A stretch of DNA of 64,000 nucleotides from Clitoria ternatea (lineage: Eukaryota > Streptophyta > Magnoliopsida > Fabales > Fabaceae): contig CM075669.1 in NCBI GenBank assembly GCA_037962975.1, positions 110,438,501-110,502,500 on the forward strand, in the 5' to 3' direction. Below the pieces are notes generated by a model. The model did no database searches. It was not told the origin of the DNA and saw only the letters and a program-made list of their open reading frames with translations. Below are positions 36,471 to 48,545 of the stretch, in pieces (position 1 is the first letter of the stretch; each line of letters starts with the position of its first letter). The translations under genes and the position numbers were made by a program.

Positions 36471-37790
36471 CATCACTTGTGTCTGTCTCTTCTTCCCTAA
36501 CTGGAGGTACCTGTGAAGATGGTCCTGGTTCAGCCTGCGAGGTCTCACCCCCTCCTAAGAAAGGAGGCCTGTCCCCAGGCCAAGCAATGTGTGCTAAAAA
36601 CTAAACAAGATCCATCCATGGGTTATGTCGGTCTGTTGGAATACTATGGTACAACCCACGATGCAGGTGCATAATACCTCTATGGTTGGCATTCTATTAT
36701 GCAAAAAGATGGTTTTTCCTGATATTAAGCTGATAAATTCCTTCAAGGATCATCTTTGTTTCACTGTTGAGAGAGGGAGGGGCAAGTTCTGTTCCTGATG
36801 GTGGGGGTGCTTGAGGTACAGTTGGTGGAGGTGCATCTGGTGCAGGTGATGCATGGATGCTGCAATGCTGTTCAATGAAATATTTATCTATCGGTGGTCT
36901 GATAAGCTAGAGGTCCTTGTACCTTAATTCCATGCCCTGCACAAAAATCAGTAATGAAAGCAGGAAATCCTAAGCTCCCTTTTACCTTCTATCCTGTCTG
37001 GGAATACTTTTGATCAACCTTCACAAACTTATGGATTTCATCAGAAATGATTTGGGCTAAGTCAATAGAGATGTCATTCTGTAGAATGTAGTATAGTAAA
37101 TAACACCTGCTAAAAATCAAATCAGAGACATATGCATTAGGGGCTATTTTAGCAAGCAGAAAAGAGGTCCAAACTTGAGAAATGGTGGTCATGTCCTTTC
37201 TTAAGATGCGCTAGTGGATTCTCTCCCTGCCCCATCTAAAAATGGCGCCCTGGTATGCATATTGCTACTTCAAGATCATTAGCAGCAATGAACTCATTTC
37301 TTAGTTTCATCGAAGCATAGTCACATGTCTCTCCTTCCCCTAACTCCATAATGCTGCCTAGGTAGAAGTTGATCTCATCTCTGCCATATAAGAGCCAATG
37401 GCCTTTGACATATGTCCTTCGATCACCTTCTCCCTCCTTAGGCCATGCATTGGCATAGAACTCCCTCACAATCTTCGGATCATATTTTTCTCTTTGGTAG
37501 CATATCTTTAACCAGTTCCTCCTTCTAATAACCTGTAGAAAGGCATCACACTCTCCCAAGGCCAAATCCACCTTTCTTTTAGGTATGAAAGTCCAGTTTG
37601 AAATATCCTCGTAACGCTTACTCTTGTCCTTGTTCCTGAATTTTGGAGCATTGTCCTGGTCATTAGTGCATGGCCTTTTTCCTTTATTTCTTTTAGAACT
37701 TTTTTGCTGGAGAAGTGTGTAGAGGGGAACTTGGTGCCACCTGCTTGGTTCTGGCCATCTGCAAGCAATCATTATATCAAATGGCAAGAT
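36471..37790 (-). pseudogene. Y env-like / plant-transposon-protein domain
   Basis: The frame at 37787-37236 (minus) contains NWTFIPKRKVDLALGECDAF, REFYANAWPKEGEGDRRTYV and KGHWLLYGRDEINFYLGSIM. This is the conserved core of the 'putative plant transposon protein' found downstream of pol in Athila elements. After a break it continues (37192-36989) with MTTISQVWTSFLLAKIAPNA and IISDEIHKFVKV, then in pieces to a proline/acidic tail near 36480. The position after integrase is where Athila elements carry an env-like gene. No signal peptide or fusion motif is visible. Function unknown; a stop near 37215 and others break it. Confidence 0.75.
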
Positions 37791-38404
37791 AAAGGGTGAG
37801 TCTCTAACAATCTTAGTAACAATTTCAATGAGCCTAGAGACTTCTTACTCAATGTATCAGGATGCATCCATTTCCAATCATGCATGCCTATTAGTGACTA
37901 AGCAAAGCAACAATGATTTTCTTTGGCATAACAATATCAGTTCAATATGTTAATATCAAGTATGTATGATATCTTCTATGCTTTTATCGGATAGTTGGTA
38001 TGCGTCCTTAAAGCAGAAGGGATTTTTCATAATGTTCACTTAAAATAATGAAGCAATTCAATATTTAATGAACAAATCTAGATGAAGTAGAACCCTTTGT
38101 CATATAAACAAGCAAAGCAGAGAAGCATGATTCCATATGAACACCTAAACATGCTTTCTATAACTCAACACAACAAAATGTATGCAAGATGCTTTAGAGG
38201 AAAGAGAAACAGTTTAGAGTTACCTTGCTTCCAATGAGAATGCATAATGTAGAAGAAAACATAATGCAATGCAGTTATAATGCTCAATAAAAACTGACAG
38301 AGAAAAGGGAATAGGAGTAAGTGGGGAGTTACGTTTTCAGAATCTAGAATAATGGAGGGATTGCCTTTTAATGTGGCAATGAGTGGCATCAGGTGGCAGT
38401 TTTT
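37791..38404. other. Y spacer sequence before the palindrome array
   Basis: AT-rich noncoding sequence between the env-like frame and the palindrome array. The short minus frame at 38165-38434 is not conserved. Homologous X sequence is interrupted by T2. Confidence 0.5.
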
Positions 38405-39116
38405 AAACTGCTCACTTGAGCGTGGGTAAGCCACGCTTAAGCATGGGTGATAGTGTGGGTCAATAGAGTCTTGTGCTTAATGATACGCTTGAGCTTGCCT
38501 TGCTGGTGCCATTTTATTGCTTCTCACTTAAGCGAGTATAATCACGCTTGAGCGTGATCGTGCTTACCAAAGGTTCCACGCTTGAACCTTTGCTTAAGCG
38601 AGTAATGGAAAATTTTCTTTTCGCTTAAGCATAACTTATCATGCTCGAGTGAGACAACCCCTGATAGTCTAAAAATTTCTTTTCATGTCTCACGCTTGAG
38701 CGTCCCTTGCTTTGCTTGAGCGTGGCAACTCCCTTAATGCTTAATTTCTTCTCGTTTGAGCGAGAGAAGTCACACTTGGGCGTGATCGGGGTGAATTTGA
38801 AAATTTTGATTTGACAGACTTTATTTTTTTGTATTCAAGCTTAAGCGTGACTTCTGCGCTTGAGTGTGGATCAAACAGAATGTCACTTACCTGGCCACAC
38901 TTGAGCGTGGGTTCCTTATGCTTAGGCGAGAATTTGGTTAGTATGTAACTTGCTTTGACACACTTGAGCGTGGAGACTCACGTTTGAGCATGTATAAACC
39001 TGATACTTTATTTTTTTTCCTCACTCAAGCTTGAAACCATTTGCTTGAGTGAATTTAAGACAACATTAAAAGTGAATTTCCTAGCTTGAGCATGGCAAGT
39101 TACGCTTGAGCGTGAT
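38405..39116. repeat. Paired near-palindrome array between integrase and env-like ORF of Y
   Basis: Twelve pairs. First cores are at 38415, 38476, 38527, 38581, 38624, 38695, 38755, 38840, 38900, 38963, 39024 and 39085. Ten pairs have their second core 19-21 bp later (two have 12 bp). Gaps from one pair to the next are mostly 40-42 or 51 bp. Most units are of the CACGCTTGAGCGTG form, some CTCGC...GCGAG. No coding sequence lies beneath. Confidence 0.93.
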
Positions 39117-39679
39117 AACTTGACATTGACTAAAATTTGTCCTTCCCTTTGAAGTTTGCCTTTGACACGTGAAGTTGGTTGATGAATGTGATGAGTTGAT
39201 CTGAAAAGCAAGGTAAGAAAACTTTAAAAATATCATACAGACTTATTGAATTGAAATCAGCAAAATGAACAGAAATTATAAATGATTGGGTTGCCTCCTA
39301 AAAAGTGCTTTGTTTAACATCATTAGCTTGACGCCTGACTGCTTGCTCATAGATCCTTCAAATGAATGATGGTGGTGACCTTTTCCACCTCTCTTCCCAG
39401 ATAAGGTTTGAGTCTTTAACCATTCACCACCCAGGTTCTCTCAGATTTAGGGTCTTGCAACTCAATGACCCTATAAGACCTTACTTCTTTCACTGTGAAA
39501 GGTCCTAACCATTTGGACTTTAGTTTTCCTGGGAACAATTTTAGCCTTGAATTAAATAGGAGCACTGATTATCCTAGATAAAAAATCTTCTTCATAATTT
39601 GCTTGTCATGGTAAGCCTTTATTCTTTCCTTATAAATCCTTGAAGATTCATAGGCTTTCAACCTCCACTTTTCCAACTT
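39117..39679 (-). pseudogene. Y integrase C-terminal tail, decayed
   Basis: The minus strand holds remnants of the Athila integrase end (KVKPYLG-type and polybasic pieces, KIFYLG*SVLLFNSRLKLFPG-like order, around 39640-39350). Frames are broken and I do not assign an exact stop. Confidence 0.5.
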
Positions 39680-40560
39680 CTACATCCGAATTTTCCTTTC
39701 TCGAGCTGATGCCTTGGGATCATAATTGAGTACTTTCATTACCCAAAATGCCTTATGTTCAAGCTCTACAGGAAGATGGCAACTTTTTCCATACACCAAT
39801 TGATAAGGTGAAAATCCAATTGGTGCTTTGTAGGCTGTCTTATATGCCCATAAGGCATCATCCAACTTTAAAGACCAATCTTTTCTACTTTGGGATATAG
39901 TTTTCTCCAAAATCTTCTTTATTTCCCTGTTGGATACTTCCACCTGCCGATTAGCTTGAGGATGATAGGGAGAATTCACTCTATGTCTTACTCCATAGTG
40001 TTCCAAACATTTCTGAAGTTGGACATTACAGAAGTGAGATCCCCCGTCACTTATTAATATTCGAGGTGTGCTAAACCTGCTGAAAATATTCCTTTTCAGG
40101 AACTTGATTACAGTCTTGGCATCTGCCTTGGCACAGGCAATTGCTTCCACCCACTTTGACACATAATCCACTGCTACGACAATGTACTCATTTGAAAGTG
40201 AAGTAGGTAGGGGTCCAACAAAGTCTACACCCCAGCAATCAAAGACTTCTACTTCAAGAATGGTGGTTAATGGCATCTCATTCCTTTTTGATATGCTTCC
40301 TGTCTTCTGACATGCATCACAATGCTGTACAAAAACATTAGCATCCTTAAACAATAAAGGTCAATAAAAACCTGATTGAAGAATCTTAGCTGTTGTCCTC
40401 TCTCTATTGAAGTGTCCTCCATACGGTGAGCTGTGGCAGTGCCATAAGATGTTATTGGCTTCTTCCTAAGATACATATCTCCTCAGAATATGGTCTGATC
40501 CAAGCTTAAACAAGTATGGATCATCCCATATAAATTGTTTTTCATCTTTCAAAAACTTTT
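39680..40560 (-). pseudogene. Y integrase
   Basis: The open frame 40354-39680 covers most of the integrase. HCDACQKTGSISKRNEMPL ends the zinc domain. The catalytic core shows D in WGVDFVGPLP, D in ISDGGSHFC and E in NREIKKILEK, so the DDE triad is present. NSPYHPQANRQVEVSN and WAYKTAYKAPIGFSPYQLVY are typical of gypsy integrases. The histidine half of the zinc domain lies upstream (about 40480-40370) behind a TGA where tryptophan is usual. An intact relative would insert the cDNA into the genome. Confidence 0.9.
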
Positions 40561-41245
40561 TCTTTTATTGCCATGAAAGATCATCAGGGAGCACTCCTGA
40601 AGCTTTAAAATTTGCCATGTCTACAAACCACGGTCTGTTCTGAATCAACAGTAACCTTTCATCTGGGAAGTCATCTTGAACTTCAGGTTGCATTTTTGAG
40701 ACTTTATTATTAATCAATCTTGACAAATGGTCTACTACATGGTTTTCACTTCCTTTCTTGTCTCGAATAATCAAATTAAATTCTTGTAGAAGAAGAATCC
40801 ACTTGATTAGCCTTGGTTTAAACTCAGATTTGTTTAGCAAATACTTAGTAGTTGCATGGTCTGTAAAAAGAATAACTTAGGAACCAATTAAATACTATCT
40901 AAATTTTTCAAGGCCATACACTATTGTTAGCAATTCTTTTTCTGTTGTAGCATAATTTATTTGAGCTTCATTCAAAGCTTTACTAGCATAGTGTATGGGA
41001 TGAAAAACTTTAGATTTTCTTTGACCAATAACTGCACCTATTGCATAGTTGCTTGCATCACACATCATTTCAAAATCAAGTTCCTAATCAGGAGCAACTA
41101 TAATAGGAGCAGTTAAGCATGCATCATCAAATTGAAAAGAATTATCTTTTTGCAATAAATTACTTAGAGGTTTGGCGATCTTAGAAAAGTCCTTGATAGA
41201 CCTCCTGTAGAATCCTGCATGTCCTAGAAAGCTTCTTACAACTTG
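40561..41245 (-). pseudogene. Y RNase H, fused to gag by deletion
   Basis: Minus strand: FYRRSIKDFSKIAKPLSNLL (end of the RT connection), CDASNYAIGAVIGQRKSKVF, HYASKALNEAQINYATTEKE, then KYLLNKSEFKPRLIKWILLL and ENHVVDHLSRL. The upstream border near 41245 joins directly to gag text (EDTLEKFMQVLITNQ). In X the corresponding gag and RNase H points are about 2.2 kb apart, so protease and RT were removed in Y. Stops occur near 41085 and 40880. Confidence 0.87.
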
Positions 41246-42450
41246 TCATTGGTTAGTAATTAAAACTTGCATGAACTTTTCTAGAGTGTCCTCCAATTTT
41301 GATGTTCTTTCCATCAGAGAAGAACGCTGTTGGTATGGTTATTATTGTCTGTTTGATGTGCTTGCTTCTTGTTTCCATCCTCCATTTTGATTATTCCTCC
41401 ATCCCTGTGAAAAATTGTTAGAATATGCATTGTTATTGAAATTACCCTACTCACCTTGATTGTTTATATAGAGGATGGATTGGTCAGGTTGTTCTCCTTG
41501 GCAGTGTCCATTCTGATGATCACCTCCATAAAAATCACATTTTAATTGTGATTGTTGATTGCCTATAGAGGTTTGCACTGCATATAACTGCTGAGGGAGT
41601 TTTGCCATCTGCTGTGTGAGAGCTTCAATTTATTAGGTCAGAATCTTGTTTTGAGCTAGAATGGCATCTGTGGTATTTAGCTCCAATATTCCCTTCTTTT
41701 GGACTTGAGTTCTATCATGTTGGGCTTGGTAGTCTATGGAGGATAGTGCTTCAATGATTCTTGTGGCTTGTTCTGCATCCACTATCATCATGGTACCTCC
41801 TGCCACTGCATCTAATATCATTTTGGTGTCTACTCTTAATCCACTGTAAAAGATATTTAGTTGGGGAATATCTTTTAAACCATAATTTGGGCATTTCCTG
41901 AGCAGTGACTTAAAACGTTCCCATGCCTCACAGAAAGGTTCATCTTGGCCTTGTTTGAATTTTGTTATGTATGACTTAGCCTTGATGAATCTAGATGGGG
42001 GAAAGAATCTTTGTAAGAATTTTTCTTCCACTGTGTCCCAACTATTCAAGCTTTGATTTAGATGGGATTGGAGCCATTCTTTTGCTTTTCCTGCTAAAGA
42101 GAAAGGAAACAATCTTAGATATGCAGCTTTAATTACTTTTTGTTCTAAATCCATAGTTCCAACTAATTCATAGAATATGGCCAAGTGAGTATATGGATCT
42201 TCATTTGTCATTCCATGGAATTGGTGGGAACTAATTAAACTAGAAAAGCAGGTTTTATTTCTATGGCCCTTATTGTATTTGGAATAACAATGCTTGAATA
42301 ATGTCTGGGTCCTTGTTGTAATGCATAGTCTCCCAGTGTTCTTCTAGGTGGATTTTGATTGTTGCTGTTGTCGTCCACCATTTTCTGAGCTTGCGTTGAG
42401 GAAGAAGTTTCTTCTATGTGGAAACTTTGCTCTTTCTTTACTTTCTTCTA
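41246..42450 (-). pseudogene. Y gag (capsid region intact, C-terminus truncated)
   Basis: The open frame 42211-41633 holds the retrotransposon gag/capsid domain (FPFSLAGKAKEWLQSHLNQS, WDTVEEKFLQRFFPPSRFIK, FCEAWERFKSLLRKCPNYGL, IPQLNIFYSGL). Downstream pieces (41630-41250) include QQLYAVQTSIGNQQSQL and a glycine/asparagine-rich stretch, then EDTLEKFMQV up to the deletion joint. Upstream, gag reads to about 42440, where it meets the LTR remnant. It would form the particle shell in an intact element. Confidence 0.88.
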
Positions 42451-42728
42451 GGGTACCTGTTACGTACTTGCTTGATTTCGCTTAAGCTCTTTCTGTCTCG
42501 CTCAAGCGTAAGCCCTTAACTTCATCTTTGCTCAGACTTAGTCATGATTCCTAGCTTGCATGTCCTGTACTTTTTCAAGAATTTTAGCAAAATAATATCT
42601 TGTACGTATTGTATCCTTCAAAAGAGTTTTCATGCTTAAGTTCCTTCACTTATTTACCAATCAAGTTATATTCTTTAAAAAATAAGGTCAATTGGTTCAT
42701 GAAATTAATGCTTAATTTATACTTATCA
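42451..42728 (-). repeat. Y 5' LTR remnant (278 bp)
   Basis: Near-identical to 34901-35176. The joint with gag is at GGGTACCT. It includes one palindrome pair (cores near 42478 and 42498). Confidence 0.92.
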
Positions 42729-42733
42729 CCGTT

Positions 42734-43990
42734 CCAGCTACTTTATACCTTCTAAGAAAAAATGGCATGTCCCAAGGCCATGCCATATAGGAAGCAAACC
42801 ATGCTGGGTCCACCTATGGTTGAACTAGCTCGTTGGGAACTCTCTGATACAGACCATGATGAAGATAAATGAGACCCCTGTAATTGGCACTATGTTGTAA
42901 GTGTATATTCTCCATCAAAATCCTAAGATAGGAACACTCCTCCAATATACAGGACTCTATGGTGCTTGTTATAGATGACTGTGTAGGATATAAAGATGAT
43001 AATGGTTATGGCTATGTAGGAGATGAAGGTGGGTCTACTTGTGGCTGGTCCTCCATTAGGTGTTTATTTGGGTTCATACAATTTTGTTCGATGAACCTCT
43101 TATCAATGGCAAGGCGGATCAACATAGTAGGGTGGACCTCTACTCTATTAACTACATAAACGGCAGTGATCAAGGCTGGAAAACCAAGACTGCCCTTAGC
43201 CTTATGACCAAATATGGTTGTCTTCACCTCTATTCTAACAAATTTATGGATCTCATCTGATATAACCTGTGACACATCAACAGTCAATCTTGGTTACAAA
43301 ATACAATATAGTAAATGGCACTTGGGAATGTTCAAGTCAGAAACATGGCCAATAGAAACAATGTTGGTCAATAAAAAAGATATCCATACTTGCGTAAAGG
43401 TCTTCATATCCTTACGTAATACGCGGAGAGGCTTTCCACCATACCCTAGCTGGAATGAGCGGCCAGGAAGGCATAATTCCTCTGCTACATCTGTTGTATT
43501 ATAAATGTAATCCCTTTGGTGCCTAACTGTGTAACTTTATACATCTCTCTCAGGCAATTCCAATGGATGGTCAAAATATGCACTAAGGGTGTCTCAATCA
43601 TAGGAGATCTATTGGCCTCCAACCACTGTCTTCATGTCACCAAAGTCTTCCTTAGGCCAAGCATTTACATAGAATTTTGTCACTACTTCTGGCTCATATT
43701 TTGGCAATGGGTTAGCCAACTTATGCCAGTTTCTACTTAAAAGAGCCTTTAGGAACTCATGATTGTGTCCTTCTTATAAATCTACTTGGCATTCGGGAAT
43801 GAAGGTGTAGTTTTTGATTTCCTCATATCGATTCTCCTGATCCTTGTCTTTGAAGCGATTTTGGGGAGGTTGCTCTGGTTGTTGGTCAGAAGTGCTCACC
43901 TATTTTCCTTTTTCCCTTTTTGTTGATTCTAGAGAGGCAACTGTCTTGGAAAAATTTAAGCAAATGACATAGACAGGTAAAGTACAGATG
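42734..43990 (-). pseudogene. X env-like / plant-transposon-protein domain
   Basis: Homologous to 36471-37790. Pieces on the minus strand include VDVSQVISDEIHKFVRIEVK, KGSLGFPALITAVYVVNRVE, and a decayed FYVNAWPKED-type motif near 43660. Frames are heavily broken. The short plus-strand open frames over this interval are shadows. The right edge of Y lies at 42728. Confidence 0.72.
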
Positions 43991-44359
43991 ATATACATTG
44001 ACTTATAGTTTCACACATGTTTGAATCATGGTTAAATAAAATCAAGCAAAACACCAACATAACATTTAAATCTTAGATTTTCCAATGGTCATAATGGATA
44101 CATGCCAAAGATTAAGATTTGCCAAATCAAACAAAGTTATATCACAAATATAAAGTGCTCATAGCCCCGTTTGTTTCAACAAAAGTTTAAATTACAAATA
44201 TACAATCAGTCAAATAAGCCTTTGAAGATTACAACCATCATAATTCAAATAAAATAGACCATGGTATATTGCAAAATAAGAAATGAGTCATTTTAGCAAA
44301 CACTTGGTAGGCAGAGCAAAAAACTCAATGAAATAGTAAGAAATGAACATGGCAACATG
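43991..44359. other. X spacer left of T2, noncoding
   Basis: AT-rich and A-rich sequence with no coding signature. It continues at 48546 on the other side of T2. Confidence 0.55.
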
Positions 44360-46053
44360 GCAAATGTAACATCCTAATTTTTATATAAATATCTAAATGA
44401 GAGAAATCAATGACAAATAATTATATATGAAAAGATTAATGTTCCAAAAGTTTGGAAATGATTTAATTGGAATTTATTATGATTTTTCATAATTTACTAA
44501 GCCTAAAGAACTAAAATTAATACCCGGTTAAAATATGGGTGTCAGACCAAGTATCCCCGATTGAGATGCCATTGGTCAGGGCTGTTAAGAATATTATTGG
44601 GAATCCGACCATATACTTGGAATAATATTTAGATAAAGTATTGAGCTCAAACTAAGATCCTGTTTATTATAAAATGGAGAAGTTTTAAGTAATGGGTTAA
44701 AAACTTAAATGAAAAACCTTACCTTTCATTCTCATTTCCATGACACATTCCCTCTTCATTTGGGTAAATACACTTCCTCTCTTTCTCCTTATCTCCCACT
44801 CATCTTCTCCATCTCTTCCACTCTCAAAACTTAGAAAAGGTTATGTGCTCTTCTTTCTTCAATTTTCATTTTCCCCACTGTGCAAGAAGGAGATGGTGTT
44901 GGGTTGAAGCTCTCTTCCCCCTCCCTTCAATTTTTTCACCTTCTTCCTCTCTCTTAGTTCCCACTTTTTTTTCTTGGTTGAGGTAAGTTCCTTTCCATTT
45001 TTAGTGAGCTTATGCCCTAGGTTATGGGTTATTATGATTTTTGAGAGTGTATTGGGTATGGGTTGATGTTGGGAGACATTAATGATGTAAAACCCCAAGG
45101 CGGGGTGCATTTAATGTATGTTTTATAAAGGTATAAATGGGTACACGAAAATGGCAATAAATATGGTAGAAGAAGATGAACATTGAAGATGGTTGTTGGG
45201 TTTTTAATAAAACCCTAACCTTATGATTTGGGGGAAATATAAAATGTGAGTGGAATGTGTGATTAATGATGTTGGGAATGTTATTAATGAAGAGAAATGA
45301 CCATAGGTGATGGTTAATGATGGTGGTTGGAAGTCATTAATGAGAAAGCCCACTAAGAGAGTTAGGTATAAAACTGATATGTATGGGTGACTTAAATGGT
45401 TGGATGCGTGATTGATGTGGTCCCGAAACCTAAGAAAACAAGAAAATGAAAACCTATTGCAAGTGACAATATGATGAGACTCATATATATAAGCATTAGT
45501 GATGCGTAAGAAATTTAAAAAATGATGTTGAATGTGTGATTGATGTGGTCCTATATGTATTTAATGTAGGATTTGATAATTTTTGTGAAGCGAGATCATC
45601 TAACCCGGAGGAATACTTCTCTTGAGGTAGAAGATAAGTATATTTTCTAAATGTATAATAAATTGTATGTTGATAATGTATATATTGATGTATATTTGCA
45701 TATTCTTCCTTGAATGGATATACTACCTCTTGTGTGTGATATGAATTGAGATTAACTCCTATTGATGATTAGATGTTAGTTTGATACATTTGATGAGAAT
45801 ATGAGTTTGGAGTATAATCGTTGACATGCTCTTGAATTCCATGTATGGATTGATATTGATATAAATCCTTGGCTAGTATGATCTTGAATATTATGAGTGG
45901 TGTGCCTTAGAGAATGTCATATATGATTGTGTGCCACTAACTATGATGTCAAGTATAAATTATACCCTTAAACGAGAGGGTGAGGAATTATTGTGAAGCG
46001 AGGCTAGCATGTGCATTATTGCATTCATAGCATGCATGACATAGCATTTTGTA

Positions 46054-46440
46054 TGTGGTTGCGATCACATTAAAGTCTTCTGGGACTATAAAAGGGAATA
46101 CATTGCGTGGGGGAAACCGATATAAGAATAAATGAATGTGGTTATGATCACAATGAAGTCTTGCGAGATTATAAAATAGAGTACCCTTGCGTGGAGGAAA
46201 CCAATATGAGAATAAATGAATGTGGTTATGATCACAATGAAGTCTTGCGGGACTATAAAAGGGAGTACCCTTGCATGGGGAAAATCAATATGAGAATAAA
46301 TGAATATGGTTACAATCACAATGAAGTCTTATGGGAGTATAAAAGGGAGTACCCTTGCATGAGGGAAACCAATATGAGAATAAATGAATGTGGGACTATG
46401 AGAAAATGGACCCTTGTATGGGGGACATATGGTTGATCAA
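46054..46440. repeat. 84-bp tandem repeat in T2
   Basis: Units begin at about 46054, 46137, 46221, 46305 and 46389 (83-84 bp period), the last one partial. The unit contains TATGATCACAATGAAGTCTT. Because 84 is divisible by three, both strands give open frames here; these are by-products. Confidence 0.92.
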
Positions 46441-47871
46441 TTATAAGTGGTTGCAATCACTTGGCATATGGAAATGCTAAAGGTCTTACGGGATCTTACA
46501 TGGAAATGGACCCTTACATGAGGGACATATATTTGATTGATCATAAGTGGTTACGATCACTTGATGTAATGAGATAATAAAGGTCTTGCAGGATCTTGTG
46601 AAAACACCCTTGCGGGGGACAATGCTTATGAGTAAATGTTTCAAATCGGATCCGTTGCATATGCATTTTATGGTATAATATATGCATTAGCCATAGGGAC
46701 ATGGAATTTGAGTGGAGAAGGTTAAGAAATGTGATACTCTATTGAGAATCTTATTTGAGATCTAAAACCCACTTATGGTCACTAACTAATTATGTATTGT
46801 TGATGGCATGACCTCTTTATGTGTCTTATGGATTATGATAATGGGTGTGTTGATATTATGAATTGATGATTTGGCTTTACTTGGTGATGTTCTTGTTAGT
46901 GGACTTGTCATATATGAACGTGTGTGTTCAATGAAAGTTATGAACTATGTGGCTTCATTAGCTAATTGAACTCCTTGATAGAAAGATATGTTGAACTACA
47001 TTCATATATTTATATTATCATAAGTTATTTGATTTTTATCATTGAGAAAGTATGCTCACTCTCCATGTTGCCTACGTTTTAGCTCTTGTGTTGTAGGGCA
47101 TAACCATGGAGTAAGGCTTTCAAGAGATAAGGTATGGTGTGAAGGAGGAATTGGTAAAGATGTCTTGGCCAGTATGTTTTTTTTGAATTGTTAGCTTTTG
47201 TACTTCCTTTTCAGGAAGTGTTTGAATATGGCATTGTTTTGTATAGTCATACTATAGTTAATGCCTTGTATGTATAATGGTGATTGGATATGAATGATTT
47301 AACATCCTAGAATGGTGATTGATACATTAGGATCATTAGAAATGAGCTTGTGATCATTTTGTATCACTAAAGCAATTTATGGTGATGCTTGACAATTGAA
47401 CTTGTTAGCCATTTTGACGGTATTGATACTTATGTATGTAGTTGGATTAGAATGTGCATGATGGTTGAGTTAAATTATGTGTTAGAATGTTGGTTGAATG
47501 TAGAAGCATGAAAATTATGGGTTTTATATGACTTTTATGCATAATTAAGGAACTGATAAGGTCAAATAGAGTTTTATGAGATTTGGATAGCATGAGATAG
47601 TTTGTGACTTGTAGAAACTGGAATGGGCCAGTTCTATTAAGAATTGACCCTTGAGTTGCACAAAAATGCTTTAAAATGAGCTAAATGCATTTCTGTGTAT
47701 AAGTCTCTCGTTTTTCAGAATTTTTAAGTGTGACTAATTGCTACACGTCATAAATGGTGTATAATTGGTGGTGTCAAAATTTGGTAGTGATTGGATTTCA
47801 TATGAAAAAGTTAGGGTGGTCAGAAGTTAGAATTTACAGCTTTTTTCTGCATTCTGCAGTAGTTTGTTGTC

Positions 47872-48130
47872 ATGAATCGATTCATGGATTCCCTAAATCG
47901 ATTCATAAGCCACTAGAATTGCATGAATCGATTCATGAGCTGCTGGATTCGTATGAATCGATTCACATGAGTCCTGAATCGATTCATGGGCCCCTGTTTC
48001 GCCGTTTTGGACTTCTAATTCATATGAATCGATTCACACGAGTCTTGAATCGATTCATAAGCTTCTGTTTTCACTGTTATGGTTTCCCAACTCGCATGAA
48101 TCGATTCATGGGCTACTCAAATCGATTCAT
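47872..48130. repeat. Paired palindrome array in T2 (TGAATCGATTCA type)
   Basis: Nine ATCGAT cores at 47876, 47897, 47927, 47957, 47978, 48028, 48049, 48100 and 48121. The gaps are 21, 30, 30, 21, 50, 21, 51 and 21 bp, all near whole helical turns. Many units are perfect ATGAATCGATTCAT. Confidence 0.95.
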
Positions 48131-48545
48131 GGCCTACTATTTGTCAATATTACATACGTTTTGATGCTTACTTGTCCCTTTTACTTCATGGCTTTTTTAT
48201 GCAATCAAATGCACACTGTTTTAATATATTTTAACAAACAATGGGGTATCTTGGAACCCTTTCTCATATCCATTCATGCTCTTGAATTAACTTATATTTC
48301 CACTAAAACACTTGTATAGCGATTGTGCCATTGTTTTCTCTGAGTTAATATTTGTATGAAACATCTACCTTCTCATATCGTCATATATAGGATTGGTCTT
48401 CAAAATGGTCCGGGGTTAGTTGTTGAAGTCATATACTATGGTGTTCCTTATCCATTGTTCGTTTTTATTTTAAACCGTGAAAAATTTATTTTCACTTTTA
48501 ATATTATCTTTAATGTTATTTATTGGATTAACGCGCCACAACAAA

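Larger units (their letters stand above)
33588..42728 (-). mobile_element. Athila-like retrotransposon Y, deleted, inserted in X
   Basis: Minus-strand element bounded by TGGTAAAGC (33588) and TACTTATCA (42728), with 5-bp flanks CTGTT (33583-33587) and CCGTT (42729-42733) differing at one base. Order from the high end: 278-bp 5' LTR remnant, gag, RNase H, integrase, palindromic spacer, env-like ORF, noncoding region, full 3' LTR. Protease and reverse transcriptase are missing, as are most of the 5' LTR and the primer site. It cannot have moved by its own enzymes in this form. It interrupts the end of X's env-like region. Confidence 0.9.
44365..48540 (+). mobile_element. Tekay/Del-like solo LTR T2 (4176 bp) in X
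   Basis: Begins TGTAACATCCTAA and ends GCGCCACA, with flanks GCAAA (44360-44364) and ACAAA (48541-48545), one mismatch. Near its start it shares a long block with T3 (GTCAGACCAAGTATC at about 44551 and 55230). It carries an 84-bp tandem repeat and a palindrome array. No retroelement protein domains are seen. Confidence 0.83.

Noticed and set aside
46086..46436. Open frames of 77 and 109 codons on opposite strands
   Set aside because: Created by the 84-bp tandem repeat.
47754..48164. 136-codon plus-strand frame with HESIH repeats
   Set aside because: Translation of the ATGAATCGATTCAT array, not a protein family.
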